Source of the DNA: Trichomonas vaginalis G3
Taxonomy: Eukaryota; Parabasalia; Trichomonadida; Trichomonadidae
DNA length: 64,000 nt
Assembly: GCF_026262505.1 (NCBI RefSeq)
Contig: NC_067206.1
Coordinates: forward strand, 1,426,001 to 1,490,000
Reading direction: 5' to 3'
Shown: piece after piece, positions 20,937 to 33,695 of the stretch
Layout: the number at the start of each line of letters is the position of its first letter
How positions within the stretch are numbered: the stretch's first letter is position 1
Translations under genes and position numbers: made by a program
The notes under the pieces: model-generated
What the model saw: the letters and a program-made list of their open reading frames with translations, nothing else
The model's database searches: none
What the model was told of the DNA's origin: nothing

Positions 20937-21764
20937 ATGACAACATCAGAGAACACAACAACAGTTATAGTCCATGAAGCTATAAATGAAGAATACGAAT
21001 ACATACAATATAACAAACAACTTCGCCTCATTCGTTCGGTCAAAGATGACATGTACCAAATGCAAAGTATAATGAACGCTCTTCGTTCTACAAAGCAAGC
21101 ATATCATTGGTTTGAAAACCAACAGACAAAAGAACTTTTAGAAGAATTTCCTCATATGATTGCTTCCCTCGGAAAACCGAGAGAAGAGATTCCGTATGAA
21201 AATCGCAAGAATTTGGCTCCTGGTTTGAAAGGTTATTATGTTCATAGACTTTTAGTAAACGCTGTAGCAATATGGGCTTCACCTCGTTATGCTTGTTATA
21301 TTTTCATGATGTTAGATGAACTATATAAAGCAGAACGTGAAGAGATGGAAATGAAACTTCAAGCAAAAGATGAAGTCATTGAATCCAAAGACAAAAGCAT
21401 ACAGAAAAGAATACCGCGTTCAGTACCAAAAGGAAAGGAAAAGAGTTATAAGTATATGATATATACTGAAGAGTTGGAGAAAGAAGAAGATAAAGATGTG
21501 GTTATGTTGCATTTAGTCAGAAGAAACAACAAGAGCTTTTATGACTTAGCTAAAATATATAAATCTGACAGAAACAGGTTCTATCGTGAAAACTTACCGA
21601 TTTCAATGACACCGAATGAGCAAATAAAGGAAATTGGCAAAAATACTCTTCCTCAAACACACTATGACATCAAAGGTTGCACAATACTTACATTCAAAGA
21701 AGACTTAACATTACTGAAGGAAAAAATAACAGAATATTTCGATAACTTCAAAGAGGAAGAATAA
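20937..21764 (+). CDS. KilA-N domain protein of Polinton copy 1
   Basis: 275 residues from ATG at 20,937; an earlier in-frame codon is TTG and was not used. The KilA-N signature is GYYVHRLLVNAVAIWASPRYACYIFMMLDEL (key residues G-YV, N-A-WASP, F-LDE) near residues 100-130. A coiled coil follows (EEMEMKLQAKDEVIESKD), then a C-terminal domain (YKYMIYTEEL ... VMLHLVRRNN) like the DUF3627-type tail of poxvirus and iridovirus relatives. KilA-N proteins bind DNA. A T-rich box identical to that before 19,177 lies at about 20,885-20,925. The frame looks whole. Confidence 0.65.
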   Translation: MTTSENTTTVIVHEAINEEYEYIQYNKQLRLIRSVKDDMYQMQSIMNALRSTKQAYHWFENQQTKELLEEFPHMIASLGKPREEIPYENRKNLAPGLKGYYVHRLLVNAVAIWASPRYACYIFMMLDELYKAEREEMEMKLQAKDEVIESKDKSIQKRIPRSVPKGKEKSYKYMIYTEELEKEEDKDVVMLHLVRRNNKSFYDLAKIYKSDRNRFYRENLPISMTPNEQIKEIGKNTLPQTHYDIKGCTILTFKEDLTLLKEKITEYFDNFKEEE

Positions 21765-21818
21765 AAAAATCTAAGCTAATTTTATTTTTTTATAAAATTT
21801 TATCTCATATGAAAGAAC

Positions 21819-22034
21819 ATGAATTTAGAATATTCGGAACTCATGACAGAAGAAGAGAACGAACAACATGTAAAAGATTATGCAAAATTTCTGAAGACAT
21901 ACAAAGCATTTAAACAATATCTAAATGCTTCTAAAGATTATGCAAAATTTCTGAAGGTATATAAAGCTTATGAAAAAGCGTATGAAAAGTTTATACATTG
22001 GGGAATTGTTGTAAAATATCGATATGAAGACTAA
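21819..22034 (+). CDS. Small internally repeated helical protein of Polinton copy 1
   Basis: 71 residues with two tandem repeats of KDYAKFLKxYKA and a Lys/Tyr-rich tail. Probably all helical. No family recognised. A T-rich box lies upstream (GCTAATTTTATTTTTTTATA), as for the other genes of the element. Confidence 0.45.
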   Translation: MNLEYSELMTEEENEQHVKDYAKFLKTYKAFKQYLNASKDYAKFLKVYKAYEKAYEKFIHWGIVVKYRYED

Positions 22035-22052
22035 CCAAAAATATATTTTTGC

Positions 22053-22526
22053 TTAAATAGCTTCAGGGTCTATTTCTTCAACCATTTCACTTCCTTCGTC
22101 AATGTCAATAGAAGCTTCTTCAACCTTTGGTAAGAATTTCTGTATAACATCTTTGTTCGTTATTGTCTTCAGAGATGAAGGATAATATTTCACAGATGTT
22201 TCACCCTTCTTATATTCTTTCTGTTCGGAAAGATTTAAAGCAATACTGAAGAAGTCAATGTTAGAGTTCTTTATGACAGTATAATGAGTATCTTTGACAT
22301 TCACGAAGAAACTCTTTTGTTTCAAAACTACTGCTAACTCTTGTGAAGTATAACGTTTGCGGTCAATGACGATAGCTAATGGTCTGACATACTGACCAAA
22401 CTTAGATTCTTTCACAAACTTCTTGTTAAAGATAACATTAACATTTGAAGCATTATTGAACTCATTCTTGATGGCAGTAGCGAGAGCATTGTATGAAAAG
22501 AACTTGCAATCTTGCATGTGTTTCAT
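22053..22526 (-). CDS. Unrecognised protein of Polinton copy 1, opposite strand
   Basis: 157 residues with an acidic C-terminus (EEASIDIDEGSEMVEEIDPE) and a mixed alpha/beta body (RPLAIVIDRKRYTSQELAVV). It faces the polymerase gene across about 90 bp, so the two may share a divergent promoter with T-rich boxes on both sides. No domain recognised; the frame is whole. Confidence 0.5.
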   Translation of the reverse strand: MKHMQDCKFFSYNALATAIKNEFNNASNVNVIFNKKFVKESKFGQYVRPLAIVIDRKRYTSQELAVVLKQKSFFVNVKDTHYTVIKNSNIDFFSIALNLSEQKEYKKGETSVKYYPSSLKTITNKDVIQKFLPKVEEASIDIDEGSEMVEEIDPEAI

Positions 22527-23493
22527 TAAAATAAAAATATTAAATTATTTTGAAAAATAACTTAAAAAAATCTAAGCTAATTTTTTCTAAGAAAATTTTT
22601 TATTTCCTACTAAAGATGTATCGGAAGTTGTCTAAGTTAGAACACTCGGAAATAAAACAACTTCTTACAGAAGCTAATATAGATGTTGCAAAGCATTACG
22701 CAACAAACAAAAAAGCACTCGCTGACTTCATTAAAGACTACAATGGTGCAATAAGTTATGATAGAATTCATGAGTTCATAAAGCCGCAACGCGGCGAGGA
22801 CGAAGTCCATGCAAGAGCATTTCCTTTAAATGACGTTGCTATTGACTTATATCATAGACGTTCAGTACCTCATGAAGTAAGAAGAGAAATGTTTGACATA
22901 ACAAATGCAAACGTTGGTGAAACAAGAAGAAGAGACGACACACTGAAACAACAGAGAAGAGAGATGTTTAAGAGCGCTATAGAACAAGTTCGCAAAGCTA
23001 ACGATGTCATTCGTTCCATTGACGACAAACCAAAAGGAGGTGAGAGATGGTTAAAGAAAGATGAAGAGAATAGGAAGAGAAATGTGAAGTCAGGCAATAG
23101 ACTCATTGACTTTAACATTGAAGCTTTAGATGAACCAAACAGAGACTACTTACACAAACATTTCGGTAAGGTTTTCATGAGACTCTTAGAGAAAATTAAA
23201 ATAAACTCACAACAGAGATGGATGGTATGTTATAAACTTGGTGGAAAGTATGAATGTTCTACGTTAAACCTCAATAATATTGGAACATTACTACATCAGC
23301 TCTTGAAGGAGAACTTTATATCAGAGATAGAAGCAAATGCTGCAGGTATTGTTGAAATGCACTATGACTTCTTCTTGACAAACATAAAGAATCTTACCGA
23401 AATAAAGATGTATGATTTAACAGAATATGAAGGCTTAACGATGTCAGATGTAAAGAAAGGCAAACCAAAAAAGAGACCATATAGAGATGAAAG

Positions 23494-23574
23494 CACACTG
23501 ACAAATGACCAGAAAGCCATTTTGGAAGCTCTTAAGCAAACAGGAAACCCAGCACTTATAGAAAGCTTTTGGAA
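23494..23574. repeat. 81-bp direct repeat, left flank of the insertion
   Basis: Starts CACACTGACAAATGACC and ends AGAAAGCTTTTGGAA. An identical copy at 26,747-26,827 borders the right side of the inserted element. Confidence 0.85.
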
Positions 23575-26500
23575 GAAAAAACCAGAATTTTCGAAAAGTG
23601 ACACCAACTATTAAAGTTATTTTATTACTAGATTTATTTACAAATTATAAGATAATATCATTAACCGAATATATTTTTAATATAAATAAAAAACTTTTTT
23701 TATACAAAAAATTACAATCAATCGATAAATATTATAAAACATTTATTCCAAAAAGATTAAGTAATAGGTGGGATCCTGCATATAATATAATTTTATGTCA
23801 TAAAGTTTACAAATTTTAGATGGACCACAGTGAGAATGTGAGTGGTTAATTTAAAGGTGGTCTGATAAAGATATCGAAGCTTACTCAACACAGCATGAAG
23901 CAGTTTCTAATACACAATCTTACTAGTGGTGTTTCGGTCGCCAGCGCTCTCATAGGGGTGCACCGAAATTCAATTGTTAATGATATCAATTCACAAATTG
24001 GAATCGAAGATCAGTATGAAATTTAAAATATAAATAAATTTTAATTATATTATTTTTAATTTTTTTAAATAAATATACATATATAAATAAATAAATATAT
24101 ACATATATAAATATACATATATAAATATATACATATAAAATATACATATATAAATATACATATAAATATACAATATAAAATACAATTAAATATACATATA
24201 TAATATACATATATAAATATACATATATAAATATACATATATAAATATACATATATAAATATACATATATAAATATACATATAAAATATACATATATAAA
24301 TATACATATATATATACATATTAAATATACATATATAAATATACATATATAAATATACATATATAAATATACATATATAAATATACATATATAAATATAC
24401 ATATATAAATATACATATATAATATACATATATAAATATACATATATAAATATACATATATAAATATACATATATAATATACATATATAAATATACATAT
24501 ATAATATACATATATAAATATACATATATAAATATACATATATAAATATACATATATAAATATACATATATAAATATACATATATAAATATACATATATA
24601 ATATACATATATAAATATACATATAAATATACATATATAAATATACATATATAAATATACATATATAAATATACATATATAAATATACATATATAAATAT
24701 ACATATATAAATATACATATATAATATACATATATAAATATACATATATAAATATACATATATAAATATACATATATAAATATACATATATAAATATACA
24801 TATATAAATATACATATATAAATATACATATATAAATATACATATATATATACATATATAAATATACATATATAAATATACATATAAATATACATATATA
24901 AATATACATATATAAATATACATATATAAATATACATATATAAATATACATATATAAATATACATATATAAATATACATATATAAATATACATATATAAA
25001 TATACATATATAAATATACATATATAAATATACATATATAAATATACATATATAAATATACATATATAAATATACATATATAAATATACATATATAAATA
25101 TACATATATAAATAAATATACATATATAAATATACATATATAAATATACATATATAAATATACATATATAAATATACATATATAAATATACATATATAAA
25201 TATATACATATATAAATATACATATATAAATACATATATAATATATAAATATACATATATAAATATACATATATAAATATACATATATAAATATACATAT
25301 ATAAATATACATATATAAATATACATATATAAATATACATATATAAATATACATATAAATATACATATATAAATATACATATATAAATATACATATATAA
25401 TATACATATATAAATATACATATATAAATATACATATATAAATATACATATATAAATATACATATATAAATATACATATATAAATATATAAATATACATA
25501 TATAAATATACATATATAATATACATATATAAATATACATATATAAATATACATATATAAATATACATATATAAATATACATATATAAATATACATATAT
25601 AAATATACATATATAAATATACATATATAAATATACATATATAAATATACATATATAAATATACATATATAAATATACATATATAAATATACATATATAA
25701 ATATACATATATAAATATACATATATAAATATACATATATAAATATACATATATAAATATACATATATAAATATACATATATAAATATACATATATAAAT
25801 ATACATATATAAATATACATATATAATATACATATATAAATATACATATATAAATATACATATATAAATATACATATATAAATATACATATATAAATATA
25901 CATATATAAATATACATATATAAATATACATATATAAATATACATATATAAATATACATATATAAATATACATATATAAATATACATATATAAATATACA
26001 TATATAAATATACATATATAAATATACATATATAAATATACATATATAAATATACATATATAATATACATATATAAATATACATATATAAATATACATAT
26101 ATAAATATACATATATAAATATACATATATAAATATACATATATAAATATACATATATAAATATACATATATAATATACATATATAAATATACATATATA
26201 AATATACATATATAAATATACATATATAATATACATATATAAATATACATATATAAATATACATATATAAATATACATATATAAATATACATATATAAAT
26301 ATACATATATAAATATACATATATAAATATACATATATAAATATACATATATAAATATACATATATAAATATACATATATAATATACATATATAAATATA
26401 CATATATAAATATACATATATAAATATACATATATAAATATACATATAAATATACATATATAAATATACATATATAAATATACATATATAAATATACATA

Positions 26501-26746
26501 TATAAATATACATATATAAATATACATATATAAATATACATATATAAATATACATATATAAATATACATATATAAATATACATATATAAATATACATATA
26601 TAATATACATATATAAATATATTATATATATATACATATATAAATATATTTATATATATAAATATATAAATAACAAAATACAATCAAAAAATAGTGTTTG
26701 GAAATTTAAGGTTAAGTGTCACTTTTTCGTAAATTCTACCACACTC
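23575..26746. mobile_element. TIR element inserted in the Polinton polymerase gene
   Basis: The left end has AGAATTTTCGAAAAGTGACA and the right end has, inverted, AGAATTTACGAAAAAGTGAC, close to the ends of MULE M2. It is flanked by an 81-bp perfect direct repeat instead of the 9 bp usual for MULEs. It holds no full transposase, only a possible helix-turn-helix relic near 23,880-24,030 and then a 2.6-kb satellite. It is probably a non-autonomous MULE. Confidence 0.7.
24075..26672. repeat. 14-bp satellite (ATACATATATAAAT)n, about 185 copies
   Basis: Units repeat with occasional 13-bp and longer variants (for example ATATATATACAT). The minus strand of the unit has no stop codon in any frame, so three very long overlapping frames made of Tyr/Ile/Met/Phe/Val/Leu/Cys appear; these are not genes. 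The tract is extremely AT-rich and easily unwound. Confidence 0.95.
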
Positions 26747-26827
26747 CACACTGACAAATGACCAGAAAGCCATTTTGGAAGCTCTTAAGCAAACAGGAAA
26801 CCCAGCACTTATAGAAAGCTTTTGGAA
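26747..26827. repeat. 81-bp direct repeat, right flank of the insertion
   Basis: Identical to 23,494-23,574. It marks the right edge of the inserted TIR element. Confidence 0.85.
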
Positions 26828-29719
26828 AGATAATGGTGAAAAGAAGTTTTATAAGAAGAGAAGCGGTCAGTTCTGGAAGTATCTTTGCACATTACCTATA
26901 AATCTTGAGCGCTACCAAATCTTCAATGAATTGAACAAAAGAACTGCAGCACTTATGACAGAAGACAATTGTTTCGTTTATGCTTGCATTCAGGCTGGAG
27001 TAGATGGAGAGACTATTGACCACATGAGAGAAGTCATTCGTGTTAGAGACTTTCCTCAAAGTAAAGTACAAGAAATTTCTGACGCAACAGGTATAGCATT
27101 TAATGTTACCATTGGTTATTTCAATGACTCAAGACATAATGAAATAAAGAGATACATACCAAAAGAATGTGAAACTGTTAGAACTATTGACTTACTTCTT
27201 GTTGAAGACCACTACATGCTAAATGAAAGATTACCAATGACAACATATTTCATTCGCAACTATATAGAAATTCTCAAAGCTTGTGGTGGAATGAACATTG
27301 AGAAACAAATGAAGATTTATACAAAGAGAGAAGATAAATATGTAGTTCGTTATGATAGAACAACACCGTTATGGGATGTTATGAAAACATTGTGGGAGTG
27401 CAAATATTTCGAACCTATTTCTTATGGAGAACTTTTCACATATACGACTGACTTATATAAACAGAACCTTGCACCATTTAAAGACTTGTCATATGCTCCA
27501 AAGTATTGTGTACAACTGAAGAAGAAAGCCGAGTCAAAAGAAGTAAATAAAAATAAGTGCAAGTTCATTCCTGAGCACGTTTTCTTTGCTGACTTTGAGT
27601 GCAGTACCGATGGCTTTCATAAAGCTTTTAACATATGTTATGACAGTGAAGATGGTTCAGTGAGTGAAAGCATTTGGGGTCAGAACTGTGCAACAGAATT
27701 TTTGGAACGACTTCCTGACAAAAGTTTAATATATTTCCATAACCTCAGTTATGATATAAACTTCATCTTAAGACACATGACAGAAGTGAAAGGAACTCCC
27801 ATCATTAAAGGTTCACGAACAATGCAAATAACTGGCTTATATAAAGGAAGGGCAATTATTATAAAAGACTCTTACAGTGTTATAAATAAGAAACTTAAAC
27901 TATTTTCCTGCTATGTTTAACTTACAAACAGGACCGAAAGAAGTATTTCCATACAACTACTACAGCAGTGTTTGTTAGCAAATGACAACAGAACTGGTGT
28001 CATTTCTGAAGCATGTAAGTTTATCCGGGATGCAGATACATTCATGAAAAACATAGATTCCATCAAAGGTTGCAGAATAGATGAAAACCATTTCGATTTA
28101 GAAAAATATAGCTCATTTTATTGCAAACAAGATGTAAGAATTTTAAGAGAAGGTTTTGTTAAGTTCCGCAATGACATATTGAAAGAATTTGATTTAAACG
28201 TTTATGACTACGTTAGTATTTGTTCTATTGCTAACAAATTGTTTGAGAACAGAGTGTACTTCCCGAATGGAAATTTATACGACCTTTCAAATAAACCAAG
28301 AGAATTATTTCGAGATGCATTCAAGGTGGAAGATGTATGTTGTCAGATAACATGAAACAAAAGAGCGAAAAGAAACTCATTGCTGATTTCGACGCTGTTT
28401 CATTATATCCATCAGCTATAGCAAGACTTTATACTTTAGAAGGTATTCCAAAGGTTATGAAGAAAGAAATGTTAAGCACAGAGTATCTCATGAGACATTT
28501 ATTCGATGACGACCAAAAGGAACCCATTGGTGAAAAGTTTATGTCTGGCTTCTTTGTTCTCATTAAGATAACAGAGATTGGAATACATAGACACTTTCCT
28601 TTAATAGTTTGTGACCCTGAACTAAATCCAGAACTTAACGTTCCCAGAAGTTCAAACACTTGCTGTTTAATGTATGTTGACCATATTAACATTACAAGAC
28701 CTCATAAAAATATCAAGGTGTCAAATGTGAAGTGTTGCAAGGATACTATTACGATGGAAACAGAGATATTAGAATAAGAGATGAAGTAAAGAAGTTGTTT
28801 GAGTTAAGGTTAAAGTATAAGAAAGAAGGAAATCCTTTGCAAGAAAATATAAAGCTCATTCTGAACAGTATTTATGGCAAACTATTCTATCTCCTATTGA
28901 GTCAAAAATAACCATAGTAAATGACAAAGATGCTATAAGATATGCCATCAGAAACTACAACCATATAGTGAAGTTCGAAGGTTTGGATGGTTCAGATAAA
29001 ACTATTTTCAAGCTAACGAAAAGCATTTGCAGACACTTTAACTTCTGTCCACTTGGTGTTAATATTCTGTCAATGTCGAAGAGAATAATGTGTGAAGTAT
29101 TCTGTACTGCTGAGGACTTAGGAATGAACATCTTTTATAGCGATACGGACATATGCATCTCTACAATGAAGATATCCTCGTTAGCTGAAGAGTTTGAGAA
29201 ACGTTATGGAAGAGTTCTCATTGTAAAAACCTTGTCAATTCATAGCGACTTTGCAGAAATACAAAAGATAAACAAAGTTTAGCATACAAGTCAATATTTT
29301 GTGGAAAGAAGACTTACATAGACTTACTCACGAATGATTTAAATGAAGTTGCATTTCACTGCAGAATGAAAGGCGTGAAGCAAGATGTTATTGCTTTAAC
29401 CGCTAATGAAATATTTCCTGACTCTGTTCAGTGTTTCTATGATGAAGATAAAGGTTTAATGTTCCGCAAGGAACATATGACAAAGACTCTGAGTTCAGTT
29501 TAATGAAACTTTACAAAGCACTTTATGACGGTCAAGAGATTGGATTTGACTTATGTAAGTCATGTCAACCTTGCTTTGAAGAGAAGTTTAACTTCTCAAT
29601 AACGACTAAAACAAGCTTTATTCGTAAGTTGAAGTTCTGAGTCATTTATTTTGTCAGCAATGAGTATTCGTGATAAAAATAAAACTAGCGGCAAGGGCGA
29701 AGCCCATGTGGTCATTTAC

Positions 29720-30560
29720 AATACTGCGATGGTAGAGTTTAAGAGTTGTGCTTCAATGTAGAGACAGTCCTTATGGTCTGGAGGTAAGAACAGTGGGCAG
29801 TTATGGTCATGAGTGGAGAACATGTCTATCCAAAACTCACGATTGAAGCCAGTTATTTATAGTATTTAGGATTTGGCAGTGGTGTAGTTCTTGTATGACC
29901 AATGAACTCATTTTCAACTCCCTTACTTAAGTTTGAATATAATATAGCTTGCTTTCTATCCCAAATGCCTGGAAATCTAATTTCGGAAAAATCATTTTTC
30001 CTCCGAAGCATTGCATCATAATTGAAAAACATTCTTGAAATCATCACTTGGTTCAGAGATTTAAAATCTTATACGTAATGAATTTTCTTTCTTTTTAGCG
30101 ACTTCATTGAATGTGAGAATACAATGAATTGACAGTCATGTGTTCCATCTTCATTTGGTACAAACTCGTAATGAAAACTATTAATCTTTCTACAATTCCT
30201 TCTTCTTTCAGTTGTGCAAGAAACTCACGTAAAGACTGTAAAGTTTGTACTTCAATGTAAACTTCTTTTGAAAATTTTCGTAAAATGTAATTATACAGTC
30301 TTCTAACGTTGTATCGTCTTTAAAGTATTTGTATATGTGAATTTTTGGGCGCTTAAAGACTGTTCGTCATTTTCTATCTCGACTTGAAGTATAAAGTCAA
30401 TCTTTCTGAAAGCACGTGTAATACATATTTGTTATTGCCAATTACTTCTCTTCATTATTCACAATCCAGTCTGTTGAAACTTAAACGTTACTCTGTTCCC
30501 CTTTATTTTGACGTCAGGGTTTTCATACTGGAACGCAACAGATAAAGGTATTGTCTATAC
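29720..30560 (-). pseudogene. Candidate minor capsid gene of Polinton copy 1 (no MITE)
   Basis: Corresponds to 45,824-47,750 of copy 3 but without the MITE, so it is an empty-site reference for that insertion. Broken at several points. A GGGC-GAA-GCCC mini-hairpin (29,695-29,705) separates it from the polymerase gene. Confidence 0.5.
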
Positions 30561-30589
30561 ATTTAATTCGGATAAAAATAAACCATTTA

Positions 30590-30845
30590 CTCTTTCTTTG
30601 CTTCAGCTTCTTAGCTTTTGCTTCAGCTTCTTCTCTAGCTTCTTCGCCAGTAGTCTTGTTCTTTTGTCTTCCAGCAGCTAATGCAGCAAGTTGTTTTTCA
30701 CTAAGTTTCTCTTTGGTCTCTCTGGCTTTGTTCTTGTTTTTGTTCCTTCAGTTCGGATAAAATTTGCTCACGAATTTCTTTCTTCAATGCTTCAACATCT
30801 ATGACCCCTTGGGTCTTGTCCGTAGGCTTGTCTGAGTCATTTGAC
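30590..30845 (-). pseudogene. Ala/Lys/Glu-rich coiled-coil protein gene, Polinton copy 1
   Basis: Matches the short basic and acidic helical protein gene at 37,842-38,123 of copy 2. Broken. It faces the next plus-strand gene across about 40 bp. Confidence 0.45.
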
Positions 30846-30881
30846 TGCAGAAAAAACAAAATTAAACTTTAACCGATGTAA

Positions 30882-31312
30882 ATGAGCTTGTCAAAATCAG
30901 AGCGAGAGTCTATTATATTAAATGACGCAAGAGGAATACAACATCCTTTCTATTACGTAAGTCAGAGTAAAGATGGTAAAATATACGTAAGAAAAAGAAA
31001 GGTTCCATTAGCGAATGCAGAAAGCGACAACATTAAGTGCATGGCAAGGGTGAAGTCCACGAAGCCCATATAAAACCTTCTGTTCAAACTGAGCCACCAA
31101 GAACCAGAAGAAAAGAAGCCAGATGTACTTTCAATAACGAACCAAGAGCTTATTGCAAAGTTCGTGAATTTTCATTGAAAAACAAACCGAGTCAAAGAAC
31201 CCTGACCCACCAGTGAAAGATTGAGACAAAAGAGAATGTACAGTTCATGGAAAATGTCAAGAAACAACTTCCACCACGAATGCCAAGAAGAAGAGTGAGA
31301 ATAATGAAGTAA
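30882..31312 (+). pseudogene. Basic-tailed small protein gene, Polinton copy 1
   Basis: Corresponds to 48,082-48,516 of copy 3 (N-terminus MSLSKSERESIILNDARG). Broken at several points. First gene of the plus-strand capsid block. Confidence 0.5.
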
Positions 31313-31339
31313 ATAGATATTTTTATCTGAAGTAAATAC

Positions 31340-32902
31340 ATGCAGAACGAACAGCTAAACGAATTTACCAGCAGAGCATATTCATCAGATTCGCTCATAT
31401 TTCGATATCATAGACAATGCAGTTCAAATTGGTGACACTAATAAAAATATTCTGACGCAAAGATTCCATCACAACCTGGAACTGCTAAAGAAACACATGG
31501 GTAACATTCAATCTCTCACCTCCTGGAAAATATGTTGGACCTTTACAATACATTCATTACGTATAAATGGAAGGTCAATTTATTGTAGATAAAGAAATTG
31601 GTTCAGTTCCAAAAAACAAACCCACCAGGATTTTGGATTGGTTTCGATGACGCTTTCTATGCGTTGCTGGATATCAAATCCTTGCAAATGGTCGTATCGT
31701 ATATTCTCAAGACAATGCAAGAGAGAAGCATATATAACTTCAAACTCACAAACTACCGAACAAATAAAGAAAGTAGAGTTTTCTCAAAGACTCGACATGA
31801 AGATGTATGGAGTCATTCGGGAACATGCAGAACAGGACAAATTGTTAGTGGTCCAATTACAGCAGGAAAATCATTTGATTTTAAGCTTCGTTTAAGAATT
31901 CCTGTTAGAAGATTCCTTCCATTAGAAGCTATTCGATTTATTCCAGCTTTTGCAGGAAACATTCAGCTTAAAGTAAAGTTCAGTAGCGACGCCTTACAAT
32001 GCACATCTATATCTGTAAATGATATCATTGCTTTCAAATCCAACTCTTAAAGTTGCATTTGCTTCAGATTCAATCCACCGACAAATAAATTTGTTCCATG
32101 GAATGAACCATTCACTATGATAACGAAGGCAGTAGAAGCTAGTGGAACAGTTACTATTACAACTGTAACCCAGCAACTATTTCGAACAAAGATGGATTTT
32201 AATGAATGTTTCATTCATCCAAAGTCATTCTCTTTAGACCCTAACATTTATACAGAACTTGTAGAACATTATACAAACGAGGCTTTATGTTTTCCTGTTA
32301 AAGTTATGGATTGGATTCCTATGGACGGTTCATTCTCAAAGAATACAGATAGTTCAAGTGCAACATTTACAGCAGCTTATACGCCTATTAATGTTAAAAG
32401 TATTTGGGCACTATTTAGAAAGAAAGACAACTATTATGTTAATTTTGAGAACCCTAAGTTTAAATATCTTCAGCTTTCCATGGGAGCTTATAGAAATATG
32501 CCTGCAGAACCTGAAAAATCATATGGACCTGTATTTTATGAAATGGTTGCGAACGCCTGCAATACAAACAATGATATGATAGGATTTAATGAAGATGTTA
32601 TGAGGTCATTGGTGGATGATGGTAGTGTGGAACATAAATGGGATAGCTATGACAACACACATTTCTTATGTGGTTTTCCAACAGAAGTGGACTTTTGCTT
32701 CCAGCAAGGTCAAACATCTACTGCTCCAATAACATACAAATTGTCTGTTAAAGGACCTATTGAACTAGCAACTGAAAATGTACCAAAGCCACTTATTGGA
32801 TTTATGAGGGATTGTTGCTTTGCCATTCAGGTGCGTGCTAATGGCATCCCCATAATAAGATTAGATGACTATAACTTAGCTACGGACGACAGTGAGGAAT
32901 AA
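31340..32902 (+). pseudogene. Candidate major capsid gene, Polinton copy 1
   Basis: Corresponds to the intact 524-residue gene at 48,544-50,118. The second half is well preserved and the first half is broken at several points. Confidence 0.55.
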
Positions 32903-32932
32903 AGGATGAACGTTTATTTTTAAAGCTTATAA

Positions 32933-33391
32933 ATGAGTTCTTCATCAAGCTCTCGTGAACCTTCACCATCTATGAAACAAACTTTACCAAACGATTATGG
33001 AGCACCTATTGAATATTTCTTACGAGCTGCACAATGGCAAAGAGCAGTCTCACCAAGGTTAGGTGTTCCACCAGCTCCTGTCAAAAATAGCATTTGGTCA
33101 AGTCCTTATATAAGATATGGTCTCCCACTAGGTTTGCTAGCTACAGCAGTAGCAGTTATGATGTTGAAAAGAAATAAAGCAAATGTTGTAAATAATACTG
33201 AAGTAGCTGAAGTTAAACAAACTCCAACACCTTCGCCAAAACCAACGCCTTCACAAGCAAAACCTTCAATGACTCCTGAACCTATGGAAGTACAAACTCC
33301 TGTTCAAAAGTCAACTCCTAAACCGACTCCAACATTTAAACCAGAACCTACTCCTCAAATAAATCGTAAAACTCCTGCGTTTCCTTACTGA
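32933..33391 (+). CDS. Single-pass membrane protein with Pro/Thr tail, Polinton copy 1
   Basis: 152 residues, nearly identical to 50,149-50,607 in copy 3 (see there for domains). The frame is whole and lies 30 bp after the candidate major capsid gene. Confidence 0.6.
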   Translation: MSSSSSSREPSPSMKQTLPNDYGAPIEYFLRAAQWQRAVSPRLGVPPAPVKNSIWSSPYIRYGLPLGLLATAVAVMMLKRNKANVVNNTEVAEVKQTPTPSPKPTPSQAKPSMTPEPMEVQTPVQKSTPKPTPTFKPEPTPQINRKTPAFPY

Positions 33392-33439
33392 AAAAATAAC
33401 GTTATTTTTATTTAATATTAAAATTTTTATTTGATTGAA

Positions 33440-33676
33440 ATGACGACTAAAGTCACTGAAGCAATGAAACAAAAGTTTTTGGTAGAATACATTAAATCAG
33501 GAACTATTCCAGAAGGTTTTTACATTCATACTATGAAGGATGGTAGAGTTCAGTTTAGAAAGATAAAGCAACCATTAGATAAAGAAGGAATTTTGAGAAA
33601 GATTAAACTTCATGAGGACAACATTGCTAAACTTAAGAAGAAGTTAGAAGAGTTGGAGAAAGGAAGAGAGTTATAA
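33440..33676 (+). CDS. Small coiled-coil protein, Polinton copy 1
   Basis: 78 residues from the ATG at 33,440, whole. Residues about 50-78 form a heptad coiled coil (LHEDNIAKLKKKLEELEKG). Orthologue of 50,656-50,892. Confidence 0.6.
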   Translation: MTTKVTEAMKQKFLVEYIKSGTIPEGFYIHTMKDGRVQFRKIKQPLDKEGILRKIKLHEDNIAKLKKKLEELEKGREL

Positions 33677-33695
33677 AGCAATGAATTCAACAGAG

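Larger units (their letters stand above)
22616..29640 (+). pseudogene. Protein-primed DNA polymerase B gene of Polinton copy 1, interrupted
   Basis: The gene begins at ATG 22,616 (MYRKLSKLEHSE) with a basic helical N-terminal region. After the inserted element come the exonuclease motifs FFADFECSTDG (Exo I) and YFHNLSYDINFI (Exo II), then palm motif A (DFDAVSLYPSAIARL) and later motifs. pPolB copies the linear element from protein-capped ends. The gene is split by the insertion at 23,575-26,746 and has several small breaks besides. A C(GNA)G mini-hairpin (22,798-22,808) lies within the coding part. Confidence 0.8.

Noticed and set aside
23986-26683. Three minus-strand frames of 758-883 codons
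   Set aside because: They are translations of a 14-bp satellite whose minus strand has no stop codons. The residue set is limited to what the repeat can encode, and all three frames are open alike.
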